From contig NZ_LQPT01000082.1 of the NCBI RefSeq assembly GCF_002102355.1, positions 62,001-126,000 of the forward strand: a stretch of 64,000 bases of DNA. Direction: 5' to 3'. Under the pieces are notes generated by a model. That model was not told where the DNA came from. It ran no database searches and worked only from the letters and a program-made list of their open reading frames with translations. Made by a program: the position numbers and the translations under genes. Every line of letters starts with the position of its first letter. Positions within the stretch are counted from its first letter, which is position 1. Positions 28,459-39,950 of this stretch are shown here, in pieces. Source of the DNA: Mycobacterium sherrisii (GTDB taxonomy: Bacteria; Actinomycetota; Actinomycetes; Mycobacteriales; Mycobacteriaceae).

Positions 28459-28773
28459 GTGCTGGGGGCCGCGATGGTGTTGGTGTTGCTGTGTGTCGTG
28501 GGCGCGTGCCTCTACGTCGGGGCAGTGGTGGTGGCTCGCCATCGTGCGCAGTCGGCCGCCGATCTGGCCGCGCTGGCCGCCGCGGCCGGATTGCCCGCCG
28601 GAGCGGAGGCGGCCTGCGCTCGGGCGAGCGCGGTGGCCCACTCGATGCGGGTCGACGATATCGGCTGCCGGGTAGACGATCTCGACGTCATCATCGCCGT
28701 CGGCGTGGCGGTACGCTACGCCGGGGTAGCCCGGGCCGTCGCCCGGGCGGGGCCGGTCGACGTGACCGGTTAG
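28459..28773 (+). CDS. TadE/TadG-like exported protein (Rv3654c type), start uncertain
   Basis: 104 residues from GTG 28459: hydrophobic helix (VLGAAMVLVLLCVVGACLYV), then ARHRAQSAADLAALAAA, a typical TadG-like segment, and two later cysteines. The motif DRGAATV lies in frame directly upstream of any usable start codon, while the GTG/ATG coupled to the previous stop (28436/28439) is in a different frame. The stop overlaps the convergent Rv3651-type gene by 4 bases. Confidence 0.78.
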   Translation: MLGAAMVLVLLCVVGACLYVGAVVVARHRAQSAADLAALAAAAGLPAGAEAACARASAVAHSMRVDDIGCRVDDLDVIIAVGVAVRYAGVARAVARAGPVDVTG

Positions 28774-29807
28774 TCACCGGCGGCGAAGTCCTCCGTCAAA
28801 CCGGCGGCGGCCAGCTCTTCCTCGCTGGGCAACCGCAACGAGACCAGCCCGACGAATGTGTCCGGTTCCAACTCCACTTGGTTGGCGGTGACGTGTACCG
28901 GAACCCAATCGCCGTCGAAGCCACGCATTCGCAACACCCGGCTGGTGGTTCCCTTGCTGAATTCCTGTGTCATCGCAGACATTTGGGATACATCATCAGG
29001 GTGGACCTTCGGCCGGTCCTTGCCGGCGCCGCGCCAGTCGTAGAACGTGCAGGGCTCGTCGAGCCATTTCAACAACGTCCAGTTGTTCAGGTCGACGAGC
29101 GCCCGGTGCACGCCGGCCTGCCGCAAACCGTTGAGGATTCGCAATGCCAGATCATCGGTGGACACCACCGGGCCCTTGAGCTCGGCCCGCCAGTTCATCG
29201 CCCGCGCGACCAGATGGTCCCGGCCGTCGGGCCCGGGCTCCAACGTACTGCGGCCCACGAAGCCGATCCGGATGGGCTGCCCCTGCCAGTCGGTGAGATC
29301 CCAAGTGCTGCAGAGGGTTAGTCCCGGTTCGGCTTTGACGGCCATGGCCAGCACCTTGGTTTCGTTCGGGTTCAGTTCCCGAGTCGGCAGGTCTTCGGCG
29401 AACGCTCGGCCGAACGTGACTTCGACTTCCGGGTTCTTCCCGCTAATCGCCAACGACTCCCGAGTGTCGGTGGCCACACCCATTGTCAGGTCCCACTTTA
29501 GCGGCCCGACGGCGGGCCGCTCGGGTGGTTCGATGTCGGCCGGGCCGGTCCACACCTGCACACCGTGGATGCAGTTGTCGGACATGACCACCGGTTCGGT
29601 GCGAATCACTCGGTCGCGTTTGGGCGTGATGCTGGTCAACCCCTGGCCCGTGCGCATCGACTCCGCGATCGCGGTGCGGACAGCGGCCAGGTGGGGACTG
29701 CGGCGAAGGAAGGTTGTGATTGGGACAAGGTTCTTGAGCTGCCGCCCCTGCGCAACGACGGCGGGCTCGTCCCCCAGTGTCTCCACGAGCAACCAGTCGT
29801 GGGCCAT
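28770..29807 (-). CDS. Three-domain PAS/GAF-like sensor protein (Rv3651 type)
   Basis: 345 residues, the same length and nearly the same N-terminus (MAHDWLLVETLGDEPAVVAQG) as M. tuberculosis Rv3651. The crystal structure of that protein was described as a triple sensor-domain protein (GAF/PAS-like folds) without an output domain. No membrane segment or catalytic motif is visible; PAS-like YDWRG and WVPVHVTANQVEL segments occur in the C-terminal third. Ligand and partner are unknown. In M. tuberculosis PE genes flank it; here they are absent. Confidence 0.9.
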   Translation of the reverse strand: MAHDWLLVETLGDEPAVVAQGRQLKNLVPITTFLRRSPHLAAVRTAIAESMRTGQGLTSITPKRDRVIRTEPVVMSDNCIHGVQVWTGPADIEPPERPAVGPLKWDLTMGVATDTRESLAISGKNPEVEVTFGRAFAEDLPTRELNPNETKVLAMAVKAEPGLTLCSTWDLTDWQGQPIRIGFVGRSTLEPGPDGRDHLVARAMNWRAELKGPVVSTDDLALRILNGLRQAGVHRALVDLNNWTLLKWLDEPCTFYDWRGAGKDRPKVHPDDVSQMSAMTQEFSKGTTSRVLRMRGFDGDWVPVHVTANQVELEPDTFVGLVSLRLPSEEELAAAGLTEDFAAGD

Positions 29808-30118
29808 GGCGTCAATTTTAGTGGCCGCAGTGGACTACAGGTTTGGCCGGGCGGGCATTACGTGAACCAGCAAACCCGCCAGCAAACACCGGTCGGATAC
29901 CGGCGAATCGCCTTCGCCGCCGTCAGGTTACTGATACGTTTGCAGACGAGATCAGGGCCTTGGTAGGTTTTCTGCTCCGGCCGTTGATCGCGCTTTGAGA
30001 TAGTACGCTGGCGTTTCTTCAATGCAGAGGGACCGCACTCGGCGGCTGTTGTATGCAGATCCACGGAGGTCGGCCGTCGAGGGGTCGGTCGCCGTCCGTG
30101 GGTAGCTCAGCGCGATCG
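29808..30118. other. Intergenic region upstream of the sensor gene (311 bp), no PE gene
   Basis: No convincing gene. Two adjoining small hairpins lie at 29889-29903 (CCGGT/ACCGG) and 29901-29919 (CGGCGAA/TTCGCCG). The minus strand must contain the promoter for the sensor gene. M. tuberculosis carries PE33 here; none of the six frames shows a PE N-terminus or a remnant of one. Confidence 0.6.
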
Positions 30119-32446
30119 CTACGGCAACTCCGCAAGCACAAGTCGCAGCACCAGCACCGCTCCCGACTTGTCCAACGGGTCGTTGCCGTTGCCGCACTTC
30201 GGAGATTGCACGCACGACGGGCACCCCATCGGGCATTCGCACGCCTCGATGGCCGCCGCGGTCGCGCTCAGCCAGGTGCGAGCCTTCCGGAAGCCTCGTT
30301 CTGCGAATCCCGCCCCACCCGGATACCCGTCGTAGACGAAAACGCTCGGCAGGCCGAGGGGGCCGAGAGCGGTGGACAGACCGCCGATGTCGCCGCGGTC
30401 GCAGCTGGCCACCAATGGCAGCAGCCCGATCGCAGCATGTTCGGCGGCATGCAACGAGCCCGGAATGCGGGTTGCATCGATTCCCCTGTGCGCCAATGCC
30501 TCCGGTGTGATGGTGTACATGACGGCGGTAGTGTCGAGCACTTGTTCGGGCAGGTCCAGCTCGATGAAATCGATCACCTCGCCGGAAAGATAGCGGCGCA
30601 GGTAACCGATCACTTGGTGGGTGACCCTGACCGGTACCACGCCCAGCGTCACCGGCCCGTATGTCCGTCGCTCGCCGCTGCCGGTGACCTGGATGTCGAC
30701 GATCTCGCGCGCGAAGGTGGCGTACCCGGGGTCTTCGGCGTGCACGAACGCGATTTGACCGTCCAGGTCCAGCGAATCGACGACATAGCTGTCGCCTTGA
30801 TGCAGGTACACCGCGCCGGGATGGATCGACGCCGGGGCCTGACCCACTCCGGTGCTGCCCAGCAGGCGCCCGGTGTCGGCCTCGACGATCACGATGTGGC
30901 CACCCGCCGAGCCCCGGATGTCAACGGCGCCATGCGGTTCCACACCGGGCGCCGGGAAGTATTTTGCGCCGCGCCGGCGCAGCAACCCGTCATCGACGAG
31001 TTCCTGTGCTACCTCGGCGGCGCCGAAATTCCGTACTTCGGCGTCGTCGAGCGGCAATTCTGTTGCGGCACAGAGTAATTGGGGGCCGAGCAGGTAGGGG
31101 TTGGTGGGGTCGATCACTACCCGCTCCACCGGCTTGTCCAGCAGTGCAGCCGGATTGTGCACCAGATAGGTGTCCAACGGGTCATCGCGGGCGATCAGCA
31201 CCACCAGGGCGCCCTGGCCGCGACGTCCCGAGCGGCCCGCCTGCTGCCAAAACGACGCCACCGTCCCGGGAAAACCGGCCAGCACCACCGCGTCCAGCCC
31301 GGCGATGTCGACGCCGAGTTCGAGGGCATTGGTGGTGGCCAGGCCGCGCAATTTCCCCTCGGCCAGGGCACGTTCCAGTGCGTTGCGGTCCTCGGCGAGA
31401 TAGCCGGCCCGGTAGGACGCCACCGTGTGCGACAGTTCCGGTGCGATGTCGTCGAGCCGAGCTTGGGCACCCAGCGCGGTCAGCTCCGCAGCGCGCCGGG
31501 AACGCACGAAGGTCAGCGTTTGCGCGCCCTCGGCGACCAGATCGGCCATCACCCGGGCCGCCTCCCCGCCGGCGGACCGGCGCACCGGGGCGCCGTGCTC
31601 TCCGGTGACGTCCGTGCGCAGCGCGGGTTCCCACAGCGCGACCGTGCGCGCGCCCTGCGGCGACCCATCGTCGACGACCTCCTCGACGGGCAGTCCGATG
31701 AGCTCGGAGGCCGTCGTGCCCGGCGAATCGGTCGTCGCGCTGGCGAAGATCACGGTCGGCGTTCGTCCCGGCTCGGCGGCGTAACGCGCACACAATCGCA
31801 ACAGGCGACGCAGCACCATCGCCACGTTCGAGCCAAAAACCCCGCGATAGTAATGGCATTCGTCGACGATCACGAACCGCAGCCCGCGCAGCAAGACCGC
31901 CCAGCGCGGATGATTTCGCAAAATGGACAAATGGATCATGTCGGGGTTGGAGAACAACCAGCGCGAGCGTTCACGCGCGAAACGACGGACCTCGGCCGGG
32001 CTGTCACCGTCGTAAGCGGTGGCAGCAACCGCGAAACCGGGTTGATTCAGCCGTGGCACCGCCGACGTCAGCGCATGCGCGGCGCGCAACTGGTCATGAC
32101 CCAAGGCTTTCGTCGGGGACAGATACAGCACCCGGGCCAACGGATCGGTGGCCAGCGCGTTGAGAACCGGGAGTTGATAGGCCAGCGACTTGCCCGACGC
32201 GGTCCCCGTGCTGATCACGACATGACGGCCCGCATAGGCCAATTCGGCGGCCTCGGCCTGGTGGGACCACGGCTCCCGGATGCCGCGGCCGGTGAATGCG
32301 GCCACGACCTCAGGATCGGCCCACTGCGGCCACGGGTGGGGCCGCCCGCTGCGCGCCGGCAACTCCGCCACATGGCGCACCGGGTTTTCGTCCGGCGCGG
32401 CGCCGGACAGAGCGACGGCGAGCAGATCGCTGCCGAAACTCGGCAC
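30119..32446 (-). CDS. SF2 DNA helicase SftH/MrfA type with Cys-rich C-terminal domain
   Basis: 775-residue 3'-5' helicase. Walker A STGTASGKS (79-87), DECH box (195-198), SATT motif III and QQAGRSGRRGQGAL motif VI are present. The C-terminal DUF1998 domain carries four cysteines in CECPMGCPSCVQSPKCG, as in MrfA (mitomycin repair) and M. smegmatis SftH, related to eukaryotic Hrq1/RecQ4. Expected role: repair of crosslinked DNA. It is divergent from cspA (248 bases between). Confidence 0.94.
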   Translation of the reverse strand: MPSFGSDLLAVALSGAAPDENPVRHVAELPARSGRPHPWPQWADPEVVAAFTGRGIREPWSHQAEAAELAYAGRHVVISTGTASGKSLAYQLPVLNALATDPLARVLYLSPTKALGHDQLRAAHALTSAVPRLNQPGFAVAATAYDGDSPAEVRRFARERSRWLFSNPDMIHLSILRNHPRWAVLLRGLRFVIVDECHYYRGVFGSNVAMVLRRLLRLCARYAAEPGRTPTVIFASATTDSPGTTASELIGLPVEEVVDDGSPQGARTVALWEPALRTDVTGEHGAPVRRSAGGEAARVMADLVAEGAQTLTFVRSRRAAELTALGAQARLDDIAPELSHTVASYRAGYLAEDRNALERALAEGKLRGLATTNALELGVDIAGLDAVVLAGFPGTVASFWQQAGRSGRRGQGALVVLIARDDPLDTYLVHNPAALLDKPVERVVIDPTNPYLLGPQLLCAATELPLDDAEVRNFGAAEVAQELVDDGLLRRRGAKYFPAPGVEPHGAVDIRGSAGGHIVIVEADTGRLLGSTGVGQAPASIHPGAVYLHQGDSYVVDSLDLDGQIAFVHAEDPGYATFAREIVDIQVTGSGERRTYGPVTLGVVPVRVTHQVIGYLRRYLSGEVIDFIELDLPEQVLDTTAVMYTITPEALAHRGIDATRIPGSLHAAEHAAIGLLPLVASCDRGDIGGLSTALGPLGLPSVFVYDGYPGGAGFAERGFRKARTWLSATAAAIEACECPMGCPSCVQSPKCGNGNDPLDKSGAVLVLRLVLAELP

Positions 32447-32694
32447 CTCGTACCCTCCAAAAATCCGTCAGTAGCGCAACTCTGTCGCCAAGACGTTGAA
32501 CATGGTTGACTGTTTGCGGTCGTAGCTTCTGTGTTCGTGTCAAAACTTCGCAGGATCGACGTTGCGACCCGCGGTTCCTGCGAGGTTAACGTTCGGGTGA
32601 CGTTCCGACGACTCCGCGAGGTATGGCGGTGACAACGGGCCCGGGGCACCGAAAGGCGGTGCTCCGAACCTTGAAGAAAAGGAAAGATCGAGAA

Positions 32695-32898
32695 ATGCCA
32701 CAGGGAACTGTGAAGTGGTTCAACGCGGAGAAGGGGTTCGGTTTCATCGCCCCCGAAGATGGTTCCGCGGATGTTTTTGTCCACTACACGGAGATCCAGG
32801 GTTCGGGCTTCCGCACCCTCGAAGAAAACCAGAAGGTCGAGTTTGAGATCGGCCACAGCCCTAAGGGCCCCCAGGCCACCGGAGTCCGCTCCGTCTAA
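32695..32898 (+). CDS. cspA: Cold-shock protein CspA
   Basis: 67-residue single cold-shock domain with RNP1 KGFGFI and RNP2 VFVHY, binding single-stranded RNA/DNA as an RNA chaperone. Codons start at ATG 32695 with GGAAAGATCGAG upstream; the extra 24 in-frame codons before it are leader. It is among the shortest and least GC-biased genes here, consistent with high expression. A strong intrinsic terminator follows 19 bases after the stop. Confidence 0.97.
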   Translation: MPQGTVKWFNAEKGFGFIAPEDGSADVFVHYTEIQGSGFRTLEENQKVEFEIGHSPKGPQATGVRSV

Positions 32899-32916
32899 AT
32901 CGAGCAGACTCTGACG

Positions 32917-32962
32917 AAAACCCCCCGTGCATTCCGCTCAGCGGATTTCGCCGGGGGGTTTT
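32917..32962 (+). terminator. Intrinsic terminator of cspA
   Basis: AAAACCCCCC (32917-32926) pairs perfectly with GGGGGGTTTT (32953-32962), enclosing a smaller CCGC/GCGG hairpin. The A and T flanks make it a classical rho-independent terminator readable from both strands. Confidence 0.9.
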
Positions 32963-32993
32963 CACTATCTATTCGGGTTTTCACTATCTATTC
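32956..32993. repeat. Perfect 19-bp tandem duplication overlapping the cspA terminator
   Basis: GGGTTTTCACTATCTATTC occurs twice in direct tandem (32956-32974 and 32975-32993) with no mismatch and no spacer. The first copy begins inside the right arm of the terminator. Confidence 0.95.
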
Positions 32994-33083
32994 ACGAATC
33001 GGCCATCCGTCCCGGCGCGGCGACTTGCCGCCGCGCCGAAAACTTGGCGGCGCGGATCGACCTCCTGGCTTACTGTCGGTGAA

Positions 33084-33674
33084 GTGAGCCAGCTTTCCTT
33101 TTTCACGGCGGAGGCGGTGCCCCCCGCGGTCGCCGACCTGTGCGGAGTGCTGGCGGCCTCGGGCCAGATCGTGACGGTGGGAGCGGCGGAGTCTCGCGGG
33201 GCCCGGCTTTCGGTGGTGGTGGATCAGCTGTGGCGCGCCTCGGCACTGGCGGAGATGATCGAACAGGCCGGGCTGGTGCCCGAGATCAGCCGCACCGACG
33301 AGGACACGCCGCTGGTGCGGACGGCGATCGACCCGGCGCTGACCGCGATCGCCGCCGAATGGATCCGCGGCGCGGTCAAGACGGTTCCGCCACGCTGGTT
33401 GCCCGGCCCGCGCGAGCTGCGCGCCTGGACCATCGCCGCGGGCACCCCGGAAGGCGATCACTATCAGCTCGGACTGGACCCGCACGCCCCGGACACCCAT
33501 TCGCCCCTGGCGTCGGCCCTGATGCGGGTCGGCATCGCCCCGACCCTGATCGGCACCCGCGGCGGCCGTCCGGCCCTGCGAATCAGTGGTAGGCGCCGGC
33601 TATCGAGGCTGGTAGAAAACGTCGGGGAACCGCCCGACGGCGCCGAAGCGTTGGCGCAGTGGCCCCGGGTTTAG
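33084..33674 (+). CDS. Conserved mycobacterial protein (Rv3647c type)
   Basis: 196 residues from GTG 33084. It begins MSQLSFFTAEAVPPAVADL and contains LRAWTIAAGTPEGDHYQLGLDPHAPDTHSPLASALMRVG, with no signal peptide, membrane helix or catalytic motif. It matches the actinobacterial family around Rv3647c (about 192 residues), always close to topA. Unknown function. A homing-endonuclease-like or nucleic-acid role can be guessed from the fold style only, and I do not claim it. Confidence 0.86.
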   Translation: MSQLSFFTAEAVPPAVADLCGVLAASGQIVTVGAAESRGARLSVVVDQLWRASALAEMIEQAGLVPEISRTDEDTPLVRTAIDPALTAIAAEWIRGAVKTVPPRWLPGPRELRAWTIAAGTPEGDHYQLGLDPHAPDTHSPLASALMRVGIAPTLIGTRGGRPALRISGRRRLSRLVENVGEPPDGAEALAQWPRV

Positions 33675-33854
33675 CCAGCCTGCCCGGGGAGTCGGTTTGC
33701 GTCCGCCCGCCTCAGGGTGCGAAATTGTCAGGTGCCCGCACGGGAAGGAACGTCGGCGTATCCGAATTTCAGCGGAATTTCAGACGTGTGCCTGTCATTC
33801 TTCCTGCAGGCGGTCTCGAACGGAGACCGGGAAAGATATGGAGCGTAACCGTAG

Positions 33855-36656
<2,802 letters not shown>

Positions 36657-36664
36657 CGCGCCGG

Positions 36665-38281
36665 TCACATGATTTCGCTGGACACTTCCTCGGAAGCATA
36701 GTGCCGTTTCGAAACCGTCTCGGGTGCAGCTAGATTCAGCGGCCGGGCCAGCTGGGTGGGCGCGGTGCGACCGCGCAGTTCCACGACTTCGCCGACGTCC
36801 CAGCACAGGGCCTCGGCATCCAGGGCACCGCTGACGGCGATCGCCGACGCCAACACGTGCCCGGCCTCGAGCTTGGCCAGCTCGGTCAACCGCGCCGCCT
36901 CGTTGACCGGGTCGCCGATCACGGTGTACTCGAAGCGCGCTTGGGCGCCGATGTGCCCCGCGATGGCCCGTCCCGACGACACTCCAATGCCGAACTCGGC
37001 GGCGCCGATCACCGGCAGCAGTTCGTCGTGCAGCTCCCGGGCGGCCGCCAGCGCGCCCCCGGAGGCGTCCGGGTGCTCGATGGGCGCGCCGAAGATCGCC
37101 AGCGCGGCGTCACCCTGGAACTTGTTGACGAAGCCGCCGTGGCGGCCGACGGTGTCGACGACCACCCGGAAGAACTCGTTGAGCAGGTGGACCACCTCGG
37201 CGGGCGGGCGGGTCGCGGCCAGCTGGGTGGAGCCGACCAGGTCGACGAAGAGCACCGCGACGTCGCGTTCCTGGCCGCCCAGCTCGGTGCCACGCTCCAG
37301 CGCGCGGCGGGCCACGTCTTCACCGACGTAGCGGCCGAACAGATCGCGCAGCCGTTGCCGCTCGGACAGGTCGCGGACCATGTCGTTGAATCCGGCCTGC
37401 AGCAGGCCCAGTTCGCTGGCGTCGTAGATCTGCATGTGCGCGTTGTAGTTGCCGCGCTGGACCTCTGAGAGCGCCCAGCGCAGCTGACGCAGCGGGTCGG
37501 CGATCGACATGGCCACCAGCAGGGTGCTGATCAGCCCGACGCCCAGCGCGGTCAGCGCCAGCAACAGGATCGGGTTGAACAGGCTCTCCGGCGCCGCGTG
37601 CAGCAGCGACGCCTTGTCGGCCACGACCGCGAGCACAATCGCCAGCAGCGGCACCGCGGTGGACAGCATCCAGGTCAGGATCTGGCGCAGGATGACGCCG
37701 GGTGCCTTGACGTTCTCCGGCACCCCACTGCGCAGGGCCGCCACCGCCACCGGCCGCAACACCCGTTCGGACTGCAGGTAGCCGATGATCGCGGTGGCCG
37801 CCGCTCCCAGCGCGGTGGCCACCGTCACCACGGGGGCAGCGAACTTGGCCACCGACCAACTGGCGACGACGAATACCACCCCGCCGATGCACCAGTACAC
37901 GACGGTGCTCAGGGTCCGGTAGTACGGCATGCGCAGCGCCCGGCTGCGCGCGAGTTCGGTGGCGGCGGGATCGGTTTCGGCGAGCATGTTGTCGCGCCGC
38001 TGCCAGCGGAATACCGGCATCAGCAGCTTGAGGTTGACCACGACGCCGACCAGGAACAGCACGACCAGAGAGCACGCGAAGATCGCCAAGTTGAGGGTTG
38101 GCAGATCCTGCAGTTGAATACGGTCCTCGGGGGGCAGGCCGTAACGCAGAAAGCCGAGCACGAACAGCGCGCCGATGATGTCGGCCTGCAGCATGCTCAG
38201 CGAAAACAGCGGCCACGGAGTGCGCACCACCCACCGGACGAATGCGCTGATTCGCCCGGGAAGTGCACCTGACGTTGCCAC
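36665..38281 (-). CDS. Membrane class III adenylate cyclase with HAMP domain (Rv3645 type)
   Basis: 538 residues from GTG 38281; the start is not certain because in-frame codons continue upstream. Six membrane helices (between about 25 and 258) are followed by a HAMP linker (260-312) and the cyclase domain (about 340-510). Catalytic residues are all present: metal aspartates D347 and D391, lysine K387, D457 for adenine, N460 and R464. In M. tuberculosis Rv3645 is reported as a main source of cAMP and important for growth on fatty acids. Its product would feed Crp, encoded at 6712-7386. Confidence 0.93.
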   Translation of the reverse strand: MATSGALPGRISAFVRWVVRTPWPLFSLSMLQADIIGALFVLGFLRYGLPPEDRIQLQDLPTLNLAIFACSLVVLFLVGVVVNLKLLMPVFRWQRRDNMLAETDPAATELARSRALRMPYYRTLSTVVYWCIGGVVFVVASWSVAKFAAPVVTVATALGAAATAIIGYLQSERVLRPVAVAALRSGVPENVKAPGVILRQILTWMLSTAVPLLAIVLAVVADKASLLHAAPESLFNPILLLALTALGVGLISTLLVAMSIADPLRQLRWALSEVQRGNYNAHMQIYDASELGLLQAGFNDMVRDLSERQRLRDLFGRYVGEDVARRALERGTELGGQERDVAVLFVDLVGSTQLAATRPPAEVVHLLNEFFRVVVDTVGRHGGFVNKFQGDAALAIFGAPIEHPDASGGALAAARELHDELLPVIGAAEFGIGVSSGRAIAGHIGAQARFEYTVIGDPVNEAARLTELAKLEAGHVLASAIAVSGALDAEALCWDVGEVVELRGRTAPTQLARPLNLAAPETVSKRHYASEEVSSEIM

Positions 38282-38433
38282 CAACCCACCGTATCGGTCA
38301 GTGGGGACTACTCGGTAACCCCAAATTGATTCGGCAAGTCGCCGGATGCTGGCAAAACAGCACCAAAGATCACGGAAATGTCGCGATCCGGTATCCGCGC
38401 GATAGCCGTCGGTCCGTCTCACTAGTGTTGCCG

Positions 38434-39654
38434 ATGATGTCCGGTGTGTTTACGCGGCTGGTAGGCCAGGAAGCCGTCGAAGCGGAACTGCTCGGGGCCG
38501 CCCGCGCCGCCCGCCGTGATCCCGCTCACAATGACGCCGATCACGGGACTATGACACATGCCTGGCTCGTCACCGGCCCTCCCGGGTCGGGTCGCTCAAT
38601 CGCCGCGTTGTGCTTCGCCGCGGCGCTGCAGTGCACCGCGCCCGCCGAGGACGGCGGTCCCGGGTGCGGGCGGTGTCGGGCCTGCTCGACGACGATGGCG
38701 GGCACCCACGCCGACGTCCGGCGGGTGATTCCCGAAGGCTTGTCGATCGGCGTCGACGAGATGCGCGGCATCGTGCAGATCGCGTCGCGCCGCCCGACCA
38801 CCGGGCACTGGCAGATCGTGGTGATCGAAGACGCCGACCGGTTGACCGAGGGCGCCGCCAACGCGTTGCTGAAGGTCGTCGAGGAACCGCCGCCGTCGAC
38901 GGTGTTTTTGTTGTGCGCGCCGTCGGTTGATCCCGAGGACATCGCGGTCACGCTGCGTTCCCGGTGCCGGCACGTCGCGCTGGTGACGCCGTCCACCGAC
39001 GCGATTGCCCGGGTGTTGATCGACAGCGACGGCCTGCCTGCCGACACGGCCGCCTGGGCGGCGTCGGTCAGCGGTGGTCACGTCGGGCGGGCGCGCCGGC
39101 TGGCGACCGACCCGGAGGCTCGTGAGCGCCGCGAGCGGGCACTGGGGTTGGTGCGCGACGCCGCCACACCGTCGCGGGCCTACGCCGCCGCCGAAGAGCT
39201 GGTGGCCGCGGCCGAAACCGAGGCCGTCGTGCTGACCGCCGATCGGGCCGAGGCCGAGACCGAGGAACTGCGGACGGCGTTGGGGGCCGGGGGCACCGGC
39301 AAGGGCACCGCGGGGACGATGCGCGGCGCCACCGGCGCGATCAAGGACCTCGAGCGACGGCAGAAGTCGCGCCAGACCCGGGCCTCGCGTGATGCGCTGG
39401 ACCGGGCGCTGATTGATTTGGCCACGTACTTCCGGGACGCGCTGGTGGTCTCGGCGCACGCCGACGGGGTGCGGGCCAACCACCCGGACATGGCCGAAAG
39501 GGTGGCCGCGCTGGCCGCGCACGCCGCGCCGGAACGGCTGCTGCGCTGCATCGAAGCGGTGCTGCAGTGCCGCGAGGCGCTGGCGGTCAACGTCAAGCCC
39601 AAATTCGCCGTCGACGCGATGGTGGCCACCATCGGGCAGGAACTGCGCGATTGA
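38434..39654 (+). CDS. holB: DNA polymerase III delta-prime subunit
   Basis: 406 residues (ATG 38434 or 38437). A clamp-loader AAA+ module: GPPGSGRS at 48-55 has arginine in place of the P-loop lysine, typical of delta-prime, which does not hydrolyse ATP. A zinc-binding cluster C67, C78, C81, C84 follows, then DADRLTEGAANALLKVVEEPP and the SRC motif (RSRCRHV) which supplies the arginine finger. Its partner subunits are not in the window. It is followed by tRNA-Thr. Confidence 0.94.
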   Translation: MMSGVFTRLVGQEAVEAELLGAARAARRDPAHNDADHGTMTHAWLVTGPPGSGRSIAALCFAAALQCTAPAEDGGPGCGRCRACSTTMAGTHADVRRVIPEGLSIGVDEMRGIVQIASRRPTTGHWQIVVIEDADRLTEGAANALLKVVEEPPPSTVFLLCAPSVDPEDIAVTLRSRCRHVALVTPSTDAIARVLIDSDGLPADTAAWAASVSGGHVGRARRLATDPEARERRERALGLVRDAATPSRAYAAAEELVAAAETEAVVLTADRAEAETEELRTALGAGGTGKGTAGTMRGATGAIKDLERRQKSRQTRASRDALDRALIDLATYFRDALVVSAHADGVRANHPDMAERVAALAAHAAPERLLRCIEAVLQCREALAVNVKPKFAVDAMVATIGQELRD

Positions 39655-39700
39655 AAGCCGAAGACGATGCCACGGTGCCTAACGGCGGCGCGATCCGAAG

Positions 39701-39730
39701 TTGGGGGCGCGCCCCCGCCTGCCGTAGACT
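39701..39730 (+). promoter_or_regulatory. Probable promoter of tRNA-Thr with embedded palindrome
   Basis: TTGGGG (39701-39706) and TAGACT (39725-39730) are 18 bases apart, 24 bases before the tRNA. GGGGGCGCGCCCCC (39703-39716) is a perfect 14-base palindrome overlapping the -35 and could double as the end signal of holB. Confidence 0.5.
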
Positions 39731-39753
39731 CGTGCCGCCCGGCGCGAGGGTAT

Positions 39754-39829
39754 GCCGCCTTAGCTCAGTCGGTAGAGCGATTCACTCGTAATGAATAGGT
39801 CGGGGGTTCGATTCCCCCAGGCGGCTCCA
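39754..39829 (+). tRNA. thrT: tRNA-Thr (CGT anticodon)
   Basis: Cloverleaf reads cleanly: acceptor GCCGCCT (39754-39760) with AGGCGGC (39819-39825), D arm TAGCTCAGTCGGTAGAGC, anticodon stem ATTCA/TGAAT around loop CTCGTAA with CGT at 39787-39789, T arm GGGGGTTCGATTCCCCC. The CCA is encoded (39827-39829). It decodes ACG. It has the same position, next to holB, in M. tuberculosis. Confidence 0.97.
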
Positions 39830-39950
39830 AAATTTCGTGCGCCTCGCGGTGAGTTCGGTCACCGTTCACGCGTTTCGGGCAGTCGTTCCGGTTCGGCAGC
39901 GTTGCAGCCTGCGTCACCGACTGGGTGACTCGACTGCGAGCGAGGCTGAC

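Noticed and set aside
29858-30064. 68-codon minus-strand frame in the gap where M. tuberculosis has PE33
   Set aside because: No PE motif, no ribosome binding site, basic composition.
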